Source of the DNA: Mycolicibacterium neworleansense
GTDB taxonomy: Bacteria > Actinomycetota > Actinomycetes > Mycobacteriales > Mycobacteriaceae
Length of the DNA: 64,000 nucleotides
Direction of reading: 5' to 3'
NCBI RefSeq assembly: GCF_001245615.1
Contig: NZ_CWKH01000002.1
Span: 1,116,001-1,180,000 of the forward strand
In this document: positions 1 through 8,142 of the stretch, in pieces
How the letters are laid out: each line of letters starts with the position of its first letter
Numbering within the stretch: position 1 is the first letter of the stretch
The notes under the pieces: model-generated
The model's database searches: none
Told to the model about the DNA's origin: nothing
Seen by the model: only the letters and a program-made list of their open reading frames with translations
Translations under genes and position numbers: made by a program

Positions 1-464
1 TGTTGCGGTTCGCCGTCCTCGAGGTGCCGGCACACCTGCCGCCCGTGGGCGACGGCATTGGCATCCGAATTGAACTGGTCGCTGACTCCGGCATCCCTCA
101 GTGCCGCAAGGTATCCGGTTTCCGGCGGAGGCGGCGGCCGGCGGCCCGCCATCAGCAGCACCCACACCACCGCGGCGGTCATCACGATGATCGCCGCCGC
201 GGCGCTGGTGCCCAGCCAGGTCGACCGAATGCCGGAGGTCTTGAGCTCGAGGTAATCGGGCAGCATCCGCCCACCGGCCGGGTCGCTCGATGTGGTCCTG
301 CCGTCGCGTACGCGATTCGTCGGATGCCCGGTCACGAAGTACCGGCCTTCGTGGCGAGCGGTGGGGTCCGGGCGCCAGCCGGTCGGCGCGGTCGCCTTGA
401 TCGGCCCGCAGCGACCGCAGGTCTCGGTTTCGTCGAGCGGGGAACCGCAATACGGGCACGTCAT
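1..464 (-). CDS. Zinc-ribbon / DUF2510-like / DUF732 membrane protein (partial)
   Basis: The window opens inside this gene; 154 codons from an ATG at 464 are visible and the C-terminus lies off the left edge. CPYC (residues 3-6) and CGRC (16-19) form a zinc ribbon. Residues 29-43 (GWRPDPTARHEGRYF) resemble the DUF2510 signature. One hydrophobic segment spans about 84-106, followed by a proline run. From about 118, YLAALRDAG with VCRHL at 144-148 matches the start of DUF732, a mycobacterial envelope domain of unknown role. I infer a cytoplasmic ribbon, one membrane pass and an external DUF732 domain. The ligand is unknown. It is divergent from the SDR at 674. Confidence 0.75.
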   Translation of the reverse strand, partial: MTCPYCGSPLDETETCGRCGPIKATAPTGWRPDPTARHEGRYFVTGHPTNRVRDGRTTSSDPAGGRMLPDYLELKTSGIRSTWLGTSAAAAIIVMTAAVVWVLLMAGRRPPPPPETGYLAALRDAGVSDQFNSDANAVAHGRQVCRHLEDGEPQ

Positions 465-673
465 ATCCCACGACCCGCCTCGGGTGATCGACAACGGGTC
501 GCCGGCGTCATCGTTGGGCCATCTGACATCACTATTGGTTATATGCCGGTCGGCGCGCCCGCACAGCGGTGCCGTTCACATTGGTTGCCCGGAAATTGCG
601 GTAATGACGATGCTGAGCAGGTGCATGACACCCTCACTGCGCGACTGCGGACCCGCCGTATACCGTGCTACTC

Positions 674-1513
674 ATGACACGGGTGACGGTGATCACAGGC
701 GGCGCAGGTGGTATGGGACTCGCAACGGCCAAGGTCGTCGGGCGGGACCAGCCGGTGGTGCTGTGCGATGTGCGGCAGGAGCGTCTCGACCACGCCGCCA
801 CCGCCCTGGGTGACCTCGGAATCACCGCCACGATCGTCAACGCCGACGTCACCGATCGGGCGGCCGTCGACCGGCTGTTCGAGACCGCGGCCGGGCTCGG
901 CACGCTCAGCGCTGTGGTCCATGCGGCCGGGGTCAGCCCCAGCATGGGTGACGCCGAATACGTCATGAGGACCAACGCGCTGGGCACGTTGCATGTGAAC
1001 GAGTCTTTTTTCGCGTCCGCGGCCGAGGGTGCGGCCATCGTCAACGTGGCATCGATGGCGGCGCACCTGTTGCCCGAGGAAGTCATCCCGGCGCAGCATT
1101 TTCCGCTGGCGCTGCAGGACCAGGACCGATTCCTCACCGAAATGCTCGCGGCGTGCGCCATCGCTCCCGAAGACATGCGGTCGGGTTTCTCCTACGCGAT
1201 CAGCAAGGCGTTCGTGAAGTGGTACAGCTCGTCGCAGGCCGAGCGGTTCAACGGTCGCGGCATCCGCATCGTCTCCGTTTCGCCCGGCTCCATCGACACC
1301 GAGATGGGCCGGCTGGAGGAGCAGGCCGGGGCGGGAGCCATGGTTGCCGACGCCGCGGTGCCGCGGTGGGGCAAGCCGGAGGAGATGGCGGACCTGCTGG
1401 CCTACTGCGTCAGTGAGCGTGCCGGTTACCTCACCGGTACGGACATCCTCAACGACGGCGGCGTCGTCGCCTCGATGCGTGAACGCGCTCGACTGGCCGC
1501 TACCGGCGGCTAG
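674..1513 (+). CDS. SDR-family NAD(P)-dependent oxidoreductase
   Basis: A 279-residue classical short-chain dehydrogenase. The cofactor glycine motif TGGAGGMG lies at residues 8-15 and the catalytic YxxxK at Tyr174/Lys178. The segment from about 125 to 170, before the active site, is longer than in most SDRs, as in the 3-alpha-hydroxysteroid dehydrogenase/carbonyl reductase type. The substrate cannot be read; a steroid or other carbonyl/alcohol is plausible. An in-frame GTG at 665 exists, but ATG 674 places the glycine motif at the usual distance from the N-terminus. A TATACC at 659-664 would give a nearly leaderless mRNA. It converges with the methyltransferase that ends at 1514. Confidence 0.85.
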   Translation: MTRVTVITGGAGGMGLATAKVVGRDQPVVLCDVRQERLDHAATALGDLGITATIVNADVTDRAAVDRLFETAAGLGTLSAVVHAAGVSPSMGDAEYVMRTNALGTLHVNESFFASAAEGAAIVNVASMAAHLLPEEVIPAQHFPLALQDQDRFLTEMLAACAIAPEDMRSGFSYAISKAFVKWYSSSQAERFNGRGIRIVSVSPGSIDTEMGRLEEQAGAGAMVADAAVPRWGKPEEMADLLAYCVSERAGYLTGTDILNDGGVVASMRERARLAATGG

Positions 1514-2356
1514 TCAGCCGAATTCCAGCAGCGTGTAGGCCCCGCGAATCTGTCTCGTGGGCTTGAATTGCCAGAACGCCGGAAATGCGGTGCGGAAGAA
1601 CCATCCGCGTCCGCGCGGCATCGGCAGATCGTGCACTGCCTTGATGCCCGGCACGGTGTGCGCCAGGTCCGCGAGCTGCGCCGGTGACAGGCTGAACGGC
1701 ATCGGTGGCACGCGGTAGTGCCGCGATGATCGCATGCCCTTCGGCGCGAACTTCTTCACCAGCACGGGGGGAAGGTCGAAGATCATCTGGCCGCCCGGAA
1801 ATCGGCGGGCGCACTCGGCGATCAGGCCGAGCGCTTCCTCGGGCTGCAGGTACATCAGCAAGCCCTCGGCCGTGATGAATACCCCTTCGGTCCGGTCCAC
1901 CGCGTCCATCCAGCTGTAGTCCAGCGCCGACTGCGGCCGCACCCTGATGCGGTCGGACGCGGGCAGCAGCCGCTCGCGCAATTGGATGATGGGCGGGAAA
2001 TCAACGGTGAGCCAACGGAACCGCGCAGCCGGCAGCGCCGCATCCAGTCGCCAGAAACTCGTCTGCAGACCTTCGGCGAGTGCGACCACGGTTGCCGACG
2101 GGTGGTCGCTCAGGTACCGCCGGGCGGCCTGGTCGAAGGCCAGTGAGCGCAGCGCCATCTCCTGGCCCTTGCGCCGGCCGAACTTGTCGAAGTCGAAGTC
2201 GATCGAATCGGCGAGTTCGATGGCCATAGGGTCGTCGATGATGGCATGGGGATGGCGGGCCTGATGGGCCCGTCCGTTGAGGGTCAACAGTGCGGTTTCC
2301 GAAACCCCGGTCAGGGCACTTGCGTCGACTCGGCCGTCGTCTGGGACATCCACCAC
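1514..2356 (-). CDS. Class I SAM-dependent methyltransferase, LCM/PPM1 family
   Basis: A 280-residue protein of the leucine carboxyl methyltransferase-like group (COG3315), expanded in mycobacteria. Visible hallmarks are an N-terminal SETALLTLNGRA, an early RYLSDHPSATVVALAEGLQT corresponding to the SAM-binding strand, FRWLTVDFP, and EGLLMYL after motif II. The natural acceptor is generally unknown in this family. The start is GTG 2356, with a second GTG at 2353 directly behind it. A minus-strand SigF-like promoter sits about 65 bp upstream (2420-2444), so expression in stationary phase or stress is inferred. It stands alone, with the convergent SDR stopping one base before its stop codon. Confidence 0.85.
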   Translation of the reverse strand: MVDVPDDGRVDASALTGVSETALLTLNGRAHQARHPHAIIDDPMAIELADSIDFDFDKFGRRKGQEMALRSLAFDQAARRYLSDHPSATVVALAEGLQTSFWRLDAALPAARFRWLTVDFPPIIQLRERLLPASDRIRVRPQSALDYSWMDAVDRTEGVFITAEGLLMYLQPEEALGLIAECARRFPGGQMIFDLPPVLVKKFAPKGMRSSRHYRVPPMPFSLSPAQLADLAHTVPGIKAVHDLPMPRGRGWFFRTAFPAFWQFKPTRQIRGAYTLLEFG

Positions 2357-2419
2357 AGGAACGCTACCGGGGGCTATCCGGCCAGTGCCTGTGCGATGCG
2401 GTCGCTCACCGTGACCAGG

Positions 2420-2444
2420 TACCCGTCACCGGTAACCCCAAACC
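2420..2444 (-). promoter_or_regulatory. SigF-type promoter for the LCM methyltransferase
   Basis: Read on the minus strand: GGTTT at 2444-2440, a 15-nt spacer, then GGGTA at 2424-2420. The mycobacterial SigF consensus is GGTTT-N15-17-GGGTA. A start site near 2412 would leave a leader of about 55 nt before the GTG at 2356. The match is seen; SigF use is inferred. Confidence 0.55.
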
Positions 2445-2561
2445 ACAGCGCCGTGCCGTGCAGGCTCGGTCTGCTTCGGGTACACCTCGAGTGGTAGGCA
2501 TGTTCACGACCCGCAAACCCGGAAGTGCCGATGTTGGAAACGAAACCATAAGGGAGCCAGG

Positions 2562-3755
2562 TTGTTTGGTAGCTCGGTGCAGCACATCAGGCACGTCATG
2601 CACGCCCGGATGGCGCGTAGGGCCGCGTTCAAGGTTCCGTTGGTCATGACGGTAGCCGCGGCTCTGGGAAGGGCGCCGCGGGCCGATGCGCAGGTCGACG
2701 GCCATGGGGCCCGCTGGTCACCCGAGCGTGCGCACGGTTGGTATGCCGCGCAGGGTTGGCTGGTGGGCGCCAACTTCATTCCGTCCAACGCGGTCAATCA
2801 GCTGGAGATGTTCCAGCCCGACACCTATGACCCACAGCGGATCGACAACGAGTTACGCATCGCCCGGTTGGCCGGATTCAACACGGTGCGGGTGTTCCTG
2901 CATGACCAGTTGTGGGCCCAGGACCATCTGGGCTTTCAGAACCGCCTGGCGCAATTCGTTGCCCTGGCATCAAGCCATGGCATCAAACCGCTGTTCGTGC
3001 TGTTCGATTCGTGTTGGGATCCTTTTCCCCGGCTGGGGCGCCAGCGCCGGCCACAGCCCGGCATACACAACTCGGTGTGGGTGCAGAGCCCGGGCGCCCA
3101 GAACCTCGACGACCGCCGGTACCGGCGTACGTTGCGTGAGTATGTCGTCGGTGTCATCAGCCAATTCCGTCGTGACGAGCGGGTACTGGGGTGGGACCTG
3201 TGGAACGAGCCGGACAATCCCGCGGCCACCTACCGCGAGGTCGAACGGCAGGACAAGGTCGGCCTGATCGAAAAGCTGCTGCCCGAGGTTTTCTCCTGGG
3301 CCCGTTCGGTCAATCCCGTGCAGCCGCTGACCAGCGGGGTGTGGGACGGGGCCTGGGCTGACCCGCAGAAGCGCAGCGCGATGGCGAACATCCAGCTGGG
3401 CCTCTCGGACGTGTTGACGTTTCACAGCTACGACGATCCGGCCGGATTCGAGGCCCGGATCGGCGAGTTGGCGCCCATGGGGCGTCCGATCCTGTGCACC
3501 GAATACCTGGCCCGCGGTGAGGGCAGCACGGTCGAGGGCGTGCTGCCGATCGCCAAACGACACAACGTCGGTGCCTACAGCTGGGGTTTGGTGGCCGGTA
3601 AGACGCAGACCTATCTGCCGTGGGATTCCTGGGAGCATCCGTACAAGACGCCTCCACGCGTGTGGTTCCACGACCTGTTCCATGCGGATGGACGGCCGTA
3701 TCGGGACGGTGAGATCCGCACGATCCGGGAGCTGACGGGCCGGCCGTATCCCTGA
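2562..3755 (+). CDS. Secreted GH5-like glycoside hydrolase
   Basis: A 397-residue cellulase-fold glycosidase. The two acidic residues expected of clan GH-A retaining enzymes are present: WNEP with Glu216 as acid/base and LCTEY with Glu314 as nucleophile. The N-terminus contains an Arg-rich stretch, a hydrophobic core (about 25-36) and ADAQ near residue 44, consistent with signal peptide export. The start is uncertain: TTG 2562 has AGGGAG at 2551-2556, while ATG 2598 and ATG 2610 also keep the export signal. The substrate (beta-mannan, xylan or glucan) cannot be decided. The gene stands alone. Confidence 0.75.
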   Translation: MFGSSVQHIRHVMHARMARRAAFKVPLVMTVAAALGRAPRADAQVDGHGARWSPERAHGWYAAQGWLVGANFIPSNAVNQLEMFQPDTYDPQRIDNELRIARLAGFNTVRVFLHDQLWAQDHLGFQNRLAQFVALASSHGIKPLFVLFDSCWDPFPRLGRQRRPQPGIHNSVWVQSPGAQNLDDRRYRRTLREYVVGVISQFRRDERVLGWDLWNEPDNPAATYREVERQDKVGLIEKLLPEVFSWARSVNPVQPLTSGVWDGAWADPQKRSAMANIQLGLSDVLTFHSYDDPAGFEARIGELAPMGRPILCTEYLARGEGSTVEGVLPIAKRHNVGAYSWGLVAGKTQTYLPWDSWEHPYKTPPRVWFHDLFHADGRPYRDGEIRTIRELTGRPYP

Positions 3756-3760
3756 TGAGG

Positions 3761-4837
3761 TCAGCGCCCACCCATGCGACTGACATCGGCGATCGCGGCG
3801 ACGAACTGATCAGGTGCCTCCTGCGGCACGTTGTGCCCGATGCCGTCGAGCACGCGGTGTTCGTAGGGGCCGGTGTAGAGCGCGCGGTAGCCCGCGCCGT
3901 CCTTGGCCGCGCCGTCGAAGTCGGACCCGATCGTGATCGTCGGCACGGTGACGGCCGGCTTGGCCGCCAGCCGCGCCTCGTCGGCGTCGTAGCGGGCCTC
4001 CCCGGGAGCCAGGCTGAGCCGCCACCGGTAGTTGTGCACCACGATCTCGACGTGGTCGGGGTTGTCGAAGGCGGCGGCCGACAGGTCGTAGGTGGTGTCG
4101 TCGAAGTGCCACAGCGGTGAGGCCTTGGTCCAGATCAGCCGGTTGAACTCCTTGGTGTTCTGGCGGTAGCCGAGCTCACCGCGCGGGGTGGCGAAGTAAT
4201 ACTGGTACCACCAGCCCAGTTCGGCCTCCGGTGCCAGCGGCTTCAGGTTGGCCGCGAGGTTGACGGTGATGTAGCCGCTGACCGCGACCAGCCCCGCGCA
4301 GCGTTGCGGCCACAGGGCGGCGACGTTGTTGGCGGTGCGTCCGCCCCAGTCGTATCCGCCGATCACGGCCTTGGGGATGTTCAGCGCGTCCATCAATGCG
4401 ATGACGTCGTCGGCCAGGGCGGCCTGCTGGCCGTTGCGGACGGTGTCGGCGGAGCGGAACCGGGTGGACCCGAACCCGCGCAGGTAGGGCACGATGACGC
4501 GGAAGCCCTTGTCGGCGAGCAGTGCCGAGGCATCGGCGTAGCTGTGGATGTCGTAGGGCCAGCCGTGCAGCAGGATGACGGGCGGTCCATCGGCGGGTCC
4601 GGCCTCGGTGTAGCCGACGTTGAGTTCGCCGGCGTCGATCTGCTTGACCGGGTTCAGGGTGTGCGACGGCTTCGAGGGAATTCCGGCAGCCGGTGCCGAT
4701 GAAGGCGATGGTGTTGGTGTGGTGCCGCAGGCGGCGAGCGTCGCCGCCCCGGCCGCGGCGACCGTGAGGAAACCGAAATTCCTTCTGCTCAAACCATTCA
4801 CCGTCGCTGCTCCTTCTCGCGGGCTGTCGGCGTTCAT
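3761..4837 (-). CDS. Tat-exported lipoprotein alpha/beta hydrolase (epoxide hydrolase/dehalogenase type)
   Basis: A 358-residue protein. SRRNFGF at about 17-23 is a twin-arginine motif, followed by a hydrophobic stretch ending in LAAC, a lipobox, then a Ser/Pro/Thr-rich linker. The catalytic domain has HGWPYD (oxyanion region) and GGYDWGG, where the nucleophile is Asp rather than Ser. That pattern is typical of epoxide hydrolases and haloalkane/haloacid dehalogenases. A His near DGIGHN completes the triad. A folded, lipid-anchored enzyme on the outer face of the membrane is inferred. It is divergent from the LysR gene at 4913 across 75 bp, so LysR control is plausible. Confidence 0.8.
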   Translation of the reverse strand: MNADSPREGAATVNGLSRRNFGFLTVAAAGAATLAACGTTPTPSPSSAPAAGIPSKPSHTLNPVKQIDAGELNVGYTEAGPADGPPVILLHGWPYDIHSYADASALLADKGFRVIVPYLRGFGSTRFRSADTVRNGQQAALADDVIALMDALNIPKAVIGGYDWGGRTANNVAALWPQRCAGLVAVSGYITVNLAANLKPLAPEAELGWWYQYYFATPRGELGYRQNTKEFNRLIWTKASPLWHFDDTTYDLSAAAFDNPDHVEIVVHNYRWRLSLAPGEARYDADEARLAAKPAVTVPTITIGSDFDGAAKDGAGYRALYTGPYEHRVLDGIGHNVPQEAPDQFVAAIADVSRMGGR

Positions 4838-4900
4838 TTCACCCGCAGCCTGCCATCAAGTCCAACGATTGCAACTGATGAGGGTCATCCATTGGATAGA

Positions 4901-4906
4901 TAGGCT
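4901..4906 (+). promoter_or_regulatory. -10 element of the lysR gene, leaderless start
   Basis: TAGGCT (4901-4906) ends six bases before the GTG at 4913, placing the predicted transcription start on the first base of the start codon. No good -35 is visible. Confidence 0.4.
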
Positions 4907-4912
4907 GGCACC

Positions 4913-5809
4913 GTGGAGTTACGGCAGATCGAACACTTCATCGCGGTGGCCGGCGAGATGAGCTTCACCCGTGCCGCCGAACGCGCGCATGTCGTGCAGT
5001 CGGCGTTGTCGACGTCGATCGCGAAGCTCGAGCGCGAGCTCGGGGTCGCTCTGTTCGACCGCTCGCGGCAACGGATCAGCCTCACCGCCGCGGGTGAGGC
5101 GTTCCAGGCGCATGCCCACACAGTGCTCCACGCGGCCAGGGCGGCAGCCGAATCCGCCGGCCAGTTCCGTGGATCTCTCATGGGTACAGTCGAATTCGGT
5201 TCGCTGATCTCCTACGGTCCGGTCAACGTCGCCGGTGCGCTCGGTGACTTTCACCGGGCCCACCCCCACGTCCGGCTGCGGTTGAGGCTCAGCCAGTCCG
5301 GGGCATCGGCCTATCTGGCCGCCCTCCTGGAGGGCTCGCTGGATCTGGCCCTGGTGTCGCTGCCCAACCGGTTTCCGCCGCAGCTGGACATGAAGCTGTT
5401 TTTCGAGGAGCCGATGGTGTTCGTCTGTCGCGAGGATCATGGGCTGGCCCGCCGCCGTCGTCTCGACCTGGTGGATCTGGCCGGCGAGGATCTGGTCGGG
5501 TTCCCACCCGAATTCGGCCTGCGGCGCCTGATGGACGAGGCGTTTCACCTTGCCGGTGTGGAGCCGCACACGCAGTACGAGGTTCCGGCCGGGTTCGCCG
5601 CGATCGCCGAATTGGTCGGCAACGGCCTGGGCACCGCTTTCATGCCCGCCTCCGAGGCGCGTCGCTTCGACGAGCTGCGCTCCGTCGCCTTGCGCGAGCC
5701 GGCGGTGTGGCAGGTGTACCTGGCCGCGCCGCCGGTCGACCGGATGACCCCGGCCGCCGCGCGGCTGACCGAAACGCTGCTCGACGCCGCGGCTTCGGCA
5801 AGCGGCTAA
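4913..5809 (+). CDS. LysR-family transcriptional regulator
   Basis: A 298-residue LysR-type regulator. The winged helix-turn-helix is intact at residues 1-60 (MELRQIEHFIAVAG, FTRAAERAHVVQSALS, LERELGVALFDR), followed by the linker helix and a periplasmic-binding-like effector domain. The start is GTG 4913, fixed by the canonical N-terminus. Divergent orientation to the Tat-lipoprotein hydrolase (ATG 4837) suggests that gene as the target. The 3' end overlaps the convergent VOC gene by four bases. The effector is not predictable. Confidence 0.88.
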   Translation: MELRQIEHFIAVAGEMSFTRAAERAHVVQSALSTSIAKLERELGVALFDRSRQRISLTAAGEAFQAHAHTVLHAARAAAESAGQFRGSLMGTVEFGSLISYGPVNVAGALGDFHRAHPHVRLRLRLSQSGASAYLAALLEGSLDLALVSLPNRFPPQLDMKLFFEEPMVFVCREDHGLARRRRLDLVDLAGEDLVGFPPEFGLRRLMDEAFHLAGVEPHTQYEVPAGFAAIAELVGNGLGTAFMPASEARRFDELRSVALREPAVWQVYLAAPPVDRMTPAAARLTETLLDAAASASG

Positions 5810-6159
5810 CGAGACAGCGGGCTGTAGAACACCAGGCCGTTGCCCTTGTTGTCGTAGACCACGGCGCGGCGCTCGTGCGCGTCGTCGTACGGGTGCTTGA
5901 TGATGCCGCCGCCGCTGTCCTCGATGGCCTTGGCCGCGGCGTCGACGTCAGCGGTCTTGATCCCGACGACGACCTGGCCGGGGATCGGATGGTCCACCGA
6001 CGTGGCCAGGGCCAGGGTCAGCGACCCACCGTCGAGCGCGGCGAAATGCGCGCCGTCGCGGAACTTCAGCGGCATTCCCAGCGTCTCGGTGTAGAAGCGG
6101 ATCGACTCGTCGAGGTCGTCGGTCGAGAGAATGATCATCCGTACGTCGTGGTCGCTCAT
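5806..6159 (-). CDS. VOC-family (glyoxalase/dioxygenase fold) protein
   Basis: A 117-residue single-domain vicinal oxygen chelate protein. It shows the two beta-alpha-beta modules: VRMIILSTDDLDESIRFYTE at the start and VVGIKTADVDAAAKAIEDSG in the second half, ending in the typical DNKGNGLVFYSP. The usual metal ligands (His near the first strand, Glu in the last strand) are not evident. It may therefore be a metal-free binding or resistance-type member rather than a glyoxalase I. It converges with and overlaps lysR by four bases. Confidence 0.75.
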   Translation of the reverse strand: MSDHDVRMIILSTDDLDESIRFYTETLGMPLKFRDGAHFAALDGGSLTLALATSVDHPIPGQVVVGIKTADVDAAAKAIEDSGGGIIKHPYDDAHERRAVVYDNKGNGLVFYSPLSR

Positions 6160-6215
6160 CGAGATACCTCCTCCAAGGCCGGGTTTTCAGCTTAAGCCAC
6201 GCGCGCCGGCAGACC

Positions 6216-6242
6216 GGTTTCGGTTGCTCCCGCCGGGGGTAT
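6216..6242 (+). promoter_or_regulatory. SigF-type promoter for the DUF6766 gene
   Basis: GGTTT (6216-6220), a 16-nt spacer and GGGTAT (6237-6242) match the mycobacterial SigF consensus GGTTT-N15-17-GGGTA exactly. The downstream ATG is at 6324, implying a leader of about 75 nt. Confidence 0.65.
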
Positions 6243-6323
6243 GAGTACCGGATCGAGCTAGCTGGACTTCTTGTGGAAAGCGGGACGCCACAACGATTCT
6301 GATCGGCCCGAACAAAGGAGGAC

Positions 6324-6689
6324 ATGGTGCGGCATGTCCGTCGATGGGGCGCGGTGTACGTCCTGCTGGTGTTGTTCGTCGGTTCATGGATCGGACAGTT
6401 CGTCACCCAGCTTCAAACGTTTCACGCCGAGCAGGCCGCGCACGGTCAGCCGTTCCTGTGGCCGGAGTACTGGAGCACCTTCTTCGCCAGCACGCTGGAG
6501 AACTGGCAGAGCGAGTGGTTGCAGCTCGTCTTCCAGGCCATCTTGTTGCTCGGCGCCAAGCACTGGATATTCAAGGTCGACGCCGACGACATGGAACGGA
6601 TCGAAGCGAAGATCGACCGCATCCAGGACCGGCTCGGGTTGCCCACGCCACCGCCGGGCGAGGAGCAGAGCGAGCAGGCAATCCGCTGA
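6324..6689 (+). CDS. DUF6766-family small membrane protein
   Basis: A 121-residue protein with a hydrophobic helix at about 9-28, an amphipathic WPEYWSTFFAST region, a second hydrophobic helix at about 64-83 (LQLVFQAILLLGAKHWIF) and a charged, probably cytoplasmic C-terminal helix ending in a Pro-rich tail. The family has no known function. ATG 6324 is preceded by AAAGGAGG, the strongest ribosome binding site in the window. With the SigF-type promoter upstream it is probably a general-stress envelope protein. Confidence 0.75.
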   Translation: MVRHVRRWGAVYVLLVLFVGSWIGQFVTQLQTFHAEQAAHGQPFLWPEYWSTFFASTLENWQSEWLQLVFQAILLLGAKHWIFKVDADDMERIEAKIDRIQDRLGLPTPPPGEEQSEQAIR

Positions 6690-6700
6690 CTCGACCTCGA

Positions 6701-6720
6701 GTCTCTACTGACATAGAGAC
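6701..6720. promoter_or_regulatory. Inverted repeat between the DUF6766 and SDR genes
   Basis: GTCTCTA (6701-6707) and TAGAGAC (6714-6720) are perfect 7-bp arms around CTGACA. The repeat lies 11 bp past the upstream stop codon and about 48 bp before the SDR start. It could be an operator at the SDR promoter (a TAGGTT -10 candidate is at 6727-6732) or a weak hairpin terminator; it has no U-tract. Confidence 0.4.
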
Positions 6721-6767
6721 CTGGGCTAGGTTGTCCGAAACGCGGACCGCGAGGAGGACCACCGAGG

Positions 6768-7547
6768 ATGACGCTGCAATTCGACCTGTCAGCACGGCGC
6801 GTGCTGATCACCGGTGCCGGTCAGGGTGTCGGTCGTGGCCTGGCTGAGGCGTTCGGTGCGGCCGGGGCCACGGTACTGATCAATGACCTGCGCGCCGAGC
6901 GGGCCGAGGCGGTGGCCGCGGAGCTGCGAGAAGCGGGCGGCGATGCGGTACCGGTGCCGTTCGACGTCACGGACTATGACGCGGTCACCCAGGCGATCGG
7001 CGCGGCCGGGGACGTCGACATCCTGGTCAACAATGCGGGCAATGCCGGTGCCGAGGGCTTCGCTGCCCGGATGCCGTTCGCCGAATCCACGCCCGCGGAC
7101 TGGAATCCCTTCCTGCAGGTGAATCTGTATGGCGTGCTGCATTGCACGCGGGCGGTGCTGCCGGCAATGGTGGACCGGCAGTGGGGCCGGATCGTGACGA
7201 TCGTCTCCGATGCGGGACGCACCGGGGATGCCAGCGGCGCGGTGTACGCGGCGGCCAAGGCCGGCGCCGCGGGCCTGACCCGGTCGATCGCCCTGGAGAA
7301 CGGCCGCTACGGCATCACCGCCAACAACATCGCGCTGGGGACCATGCGCACCCCGCTCACCGAACCGCTGTGGGCCGAGATGGCGGATTCTCCGCAGGCC
7401 AAGGCGATTCTGTCGCGCTACCCGATCCGGCGGCCCGGCCTGCCCGAGGACGTCGCCTACCTGGCGGTGCTGTTGGCCAGCGACCACGGCTCCTGGATCA
7501 CCGGCCAGACGCTACCGGTCAACGGCGGCTATTCCTTCGCGATGTGA
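6768..7547 (+). CDS. SDR-family NAD(P)-dependent oxidoreductase
   Basis: A 259-residue classical SDR. The TGAGQGVGRG cofactor motif is near residue 15, NNAGN near residue 86, the Ser of the catalytic triad is in VSDAG and Tyr/Lys in YAAAK. A C-terminal GQTLPVNGGYSF closes the fold. ATG 6768 follows GAGGAGG, a clear ribosome binding site. The 3' end overlaps the convergent tetR by 36 bp. A role in lipid, steroid or acyl-CoA oxidation is possible but not shown. Confidence 0.87.
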   Translation: MTLQFDLSARRVLITGAGQGVGRGLAEAFGAAGATVLINDLRAERAEAVAAELREAGGDAVPVPFDVTDYDAVTQAIGAAGDVDILVNNAGNAGAEGFAARMPFAESTPADWNPFLQVNLYGVLHCTRAVLPAMVDRQWGRIVTIVSDAGRTGDASGAVYAAAKAGAAGLTRSIALENGRYGITANNIALGTMRTPLTEPLWAEMADSPQAKAILSRYPIRRPGLPEDVAYLAVLLASDHGSWITGQTLPVNGGYSFAM

Positions 7548-8135
7548 GGCGGCCGGGGCTGCCGCGACGATCGCGGTGATGATGTCGTGGAGCTCGTCGT
7601 CGGAATTGATCGTGCGGTCGCCGCGGGCCAGGGCCATCATCAGCCCGCTGATGAAAGTCAGCAGCACATAAGCCTTTTCGTCGATCAGTGCCGGATCGGT
7701 GTCGGCCGGGCAGAGCGCCACCACGACGTTGCGGTGCAGTTCGAACAGGCGTTGCCGATTGTGGCTGAAGGCCTCGGCCAGGCCCGCGTCGCGGCTCGAC
7801 GGCATGGCGAGCTCGAAGCGGGCTTTGCTGCGGATCAGGCGGGCCCCGGTGCCGGACCGGATGACCAGCCGGGCCAGTCCGCGAACATCACCGTGGGTGC
7901 CCGAGCCGGTGGCCGCGGTGAGATCGGCCAGGTCGAGATCGGCGATCCGGTTGGCCGTCGCCTGCATCAACGCCGAGCTGGTGCGGAAGTAGAACGATGT
8001 GGTGCCGTCCGGAACGCCGGCCTTGCGGTCGACCTTCAGATGGGTGACGCCCTTGATGCCCTCGCGGGCCAGCAGAGTGATTGCCGCGTCGCACAATTCG
8101 CGCCGCCGTTGTTCCGGATTCTGTTTACCTCCCAC
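7512..8135 (-). CDS. TetR-family transcriptional regulator
   Basis: A 207-residue TetR protein with an N-terminal HTH at about 12-55 (RRRELCDAAITLLAREG, KVDRKAGVPDGTTSFYF) and an all-helical ligand domain. It is read from GTG 8135, only 7 bp after the stop of the FAD monooxygenase on the same strand, so it is probably the last gene of a helD-monooxygenase-tetR operon. It may control that operon, the convergent SDR at 6768, or both. The 3' overlap of 36 bp with that SDR would produce antisense ends. Confidence 0.85.
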   Translation of the reverse strand: MGGKQNPEQRRRELCDAAITLLAREGIKGVTHLKVDRKAGVPDGTTSFYFRTSSALMQATANRIADLDLADLTAATGSGTHGDVRGLARLVIRSGTGARLIRSKARFELAMPSSRDAGLAEAFSHNRQRLFELHRNVVVALCPADTDPALIDEKAYVLLTFISGLMMALARGDRTINSDDELHDIITAIVAAAPAASHREGIAAVDR

Positions 8136-8142
8136 GCTGCAC

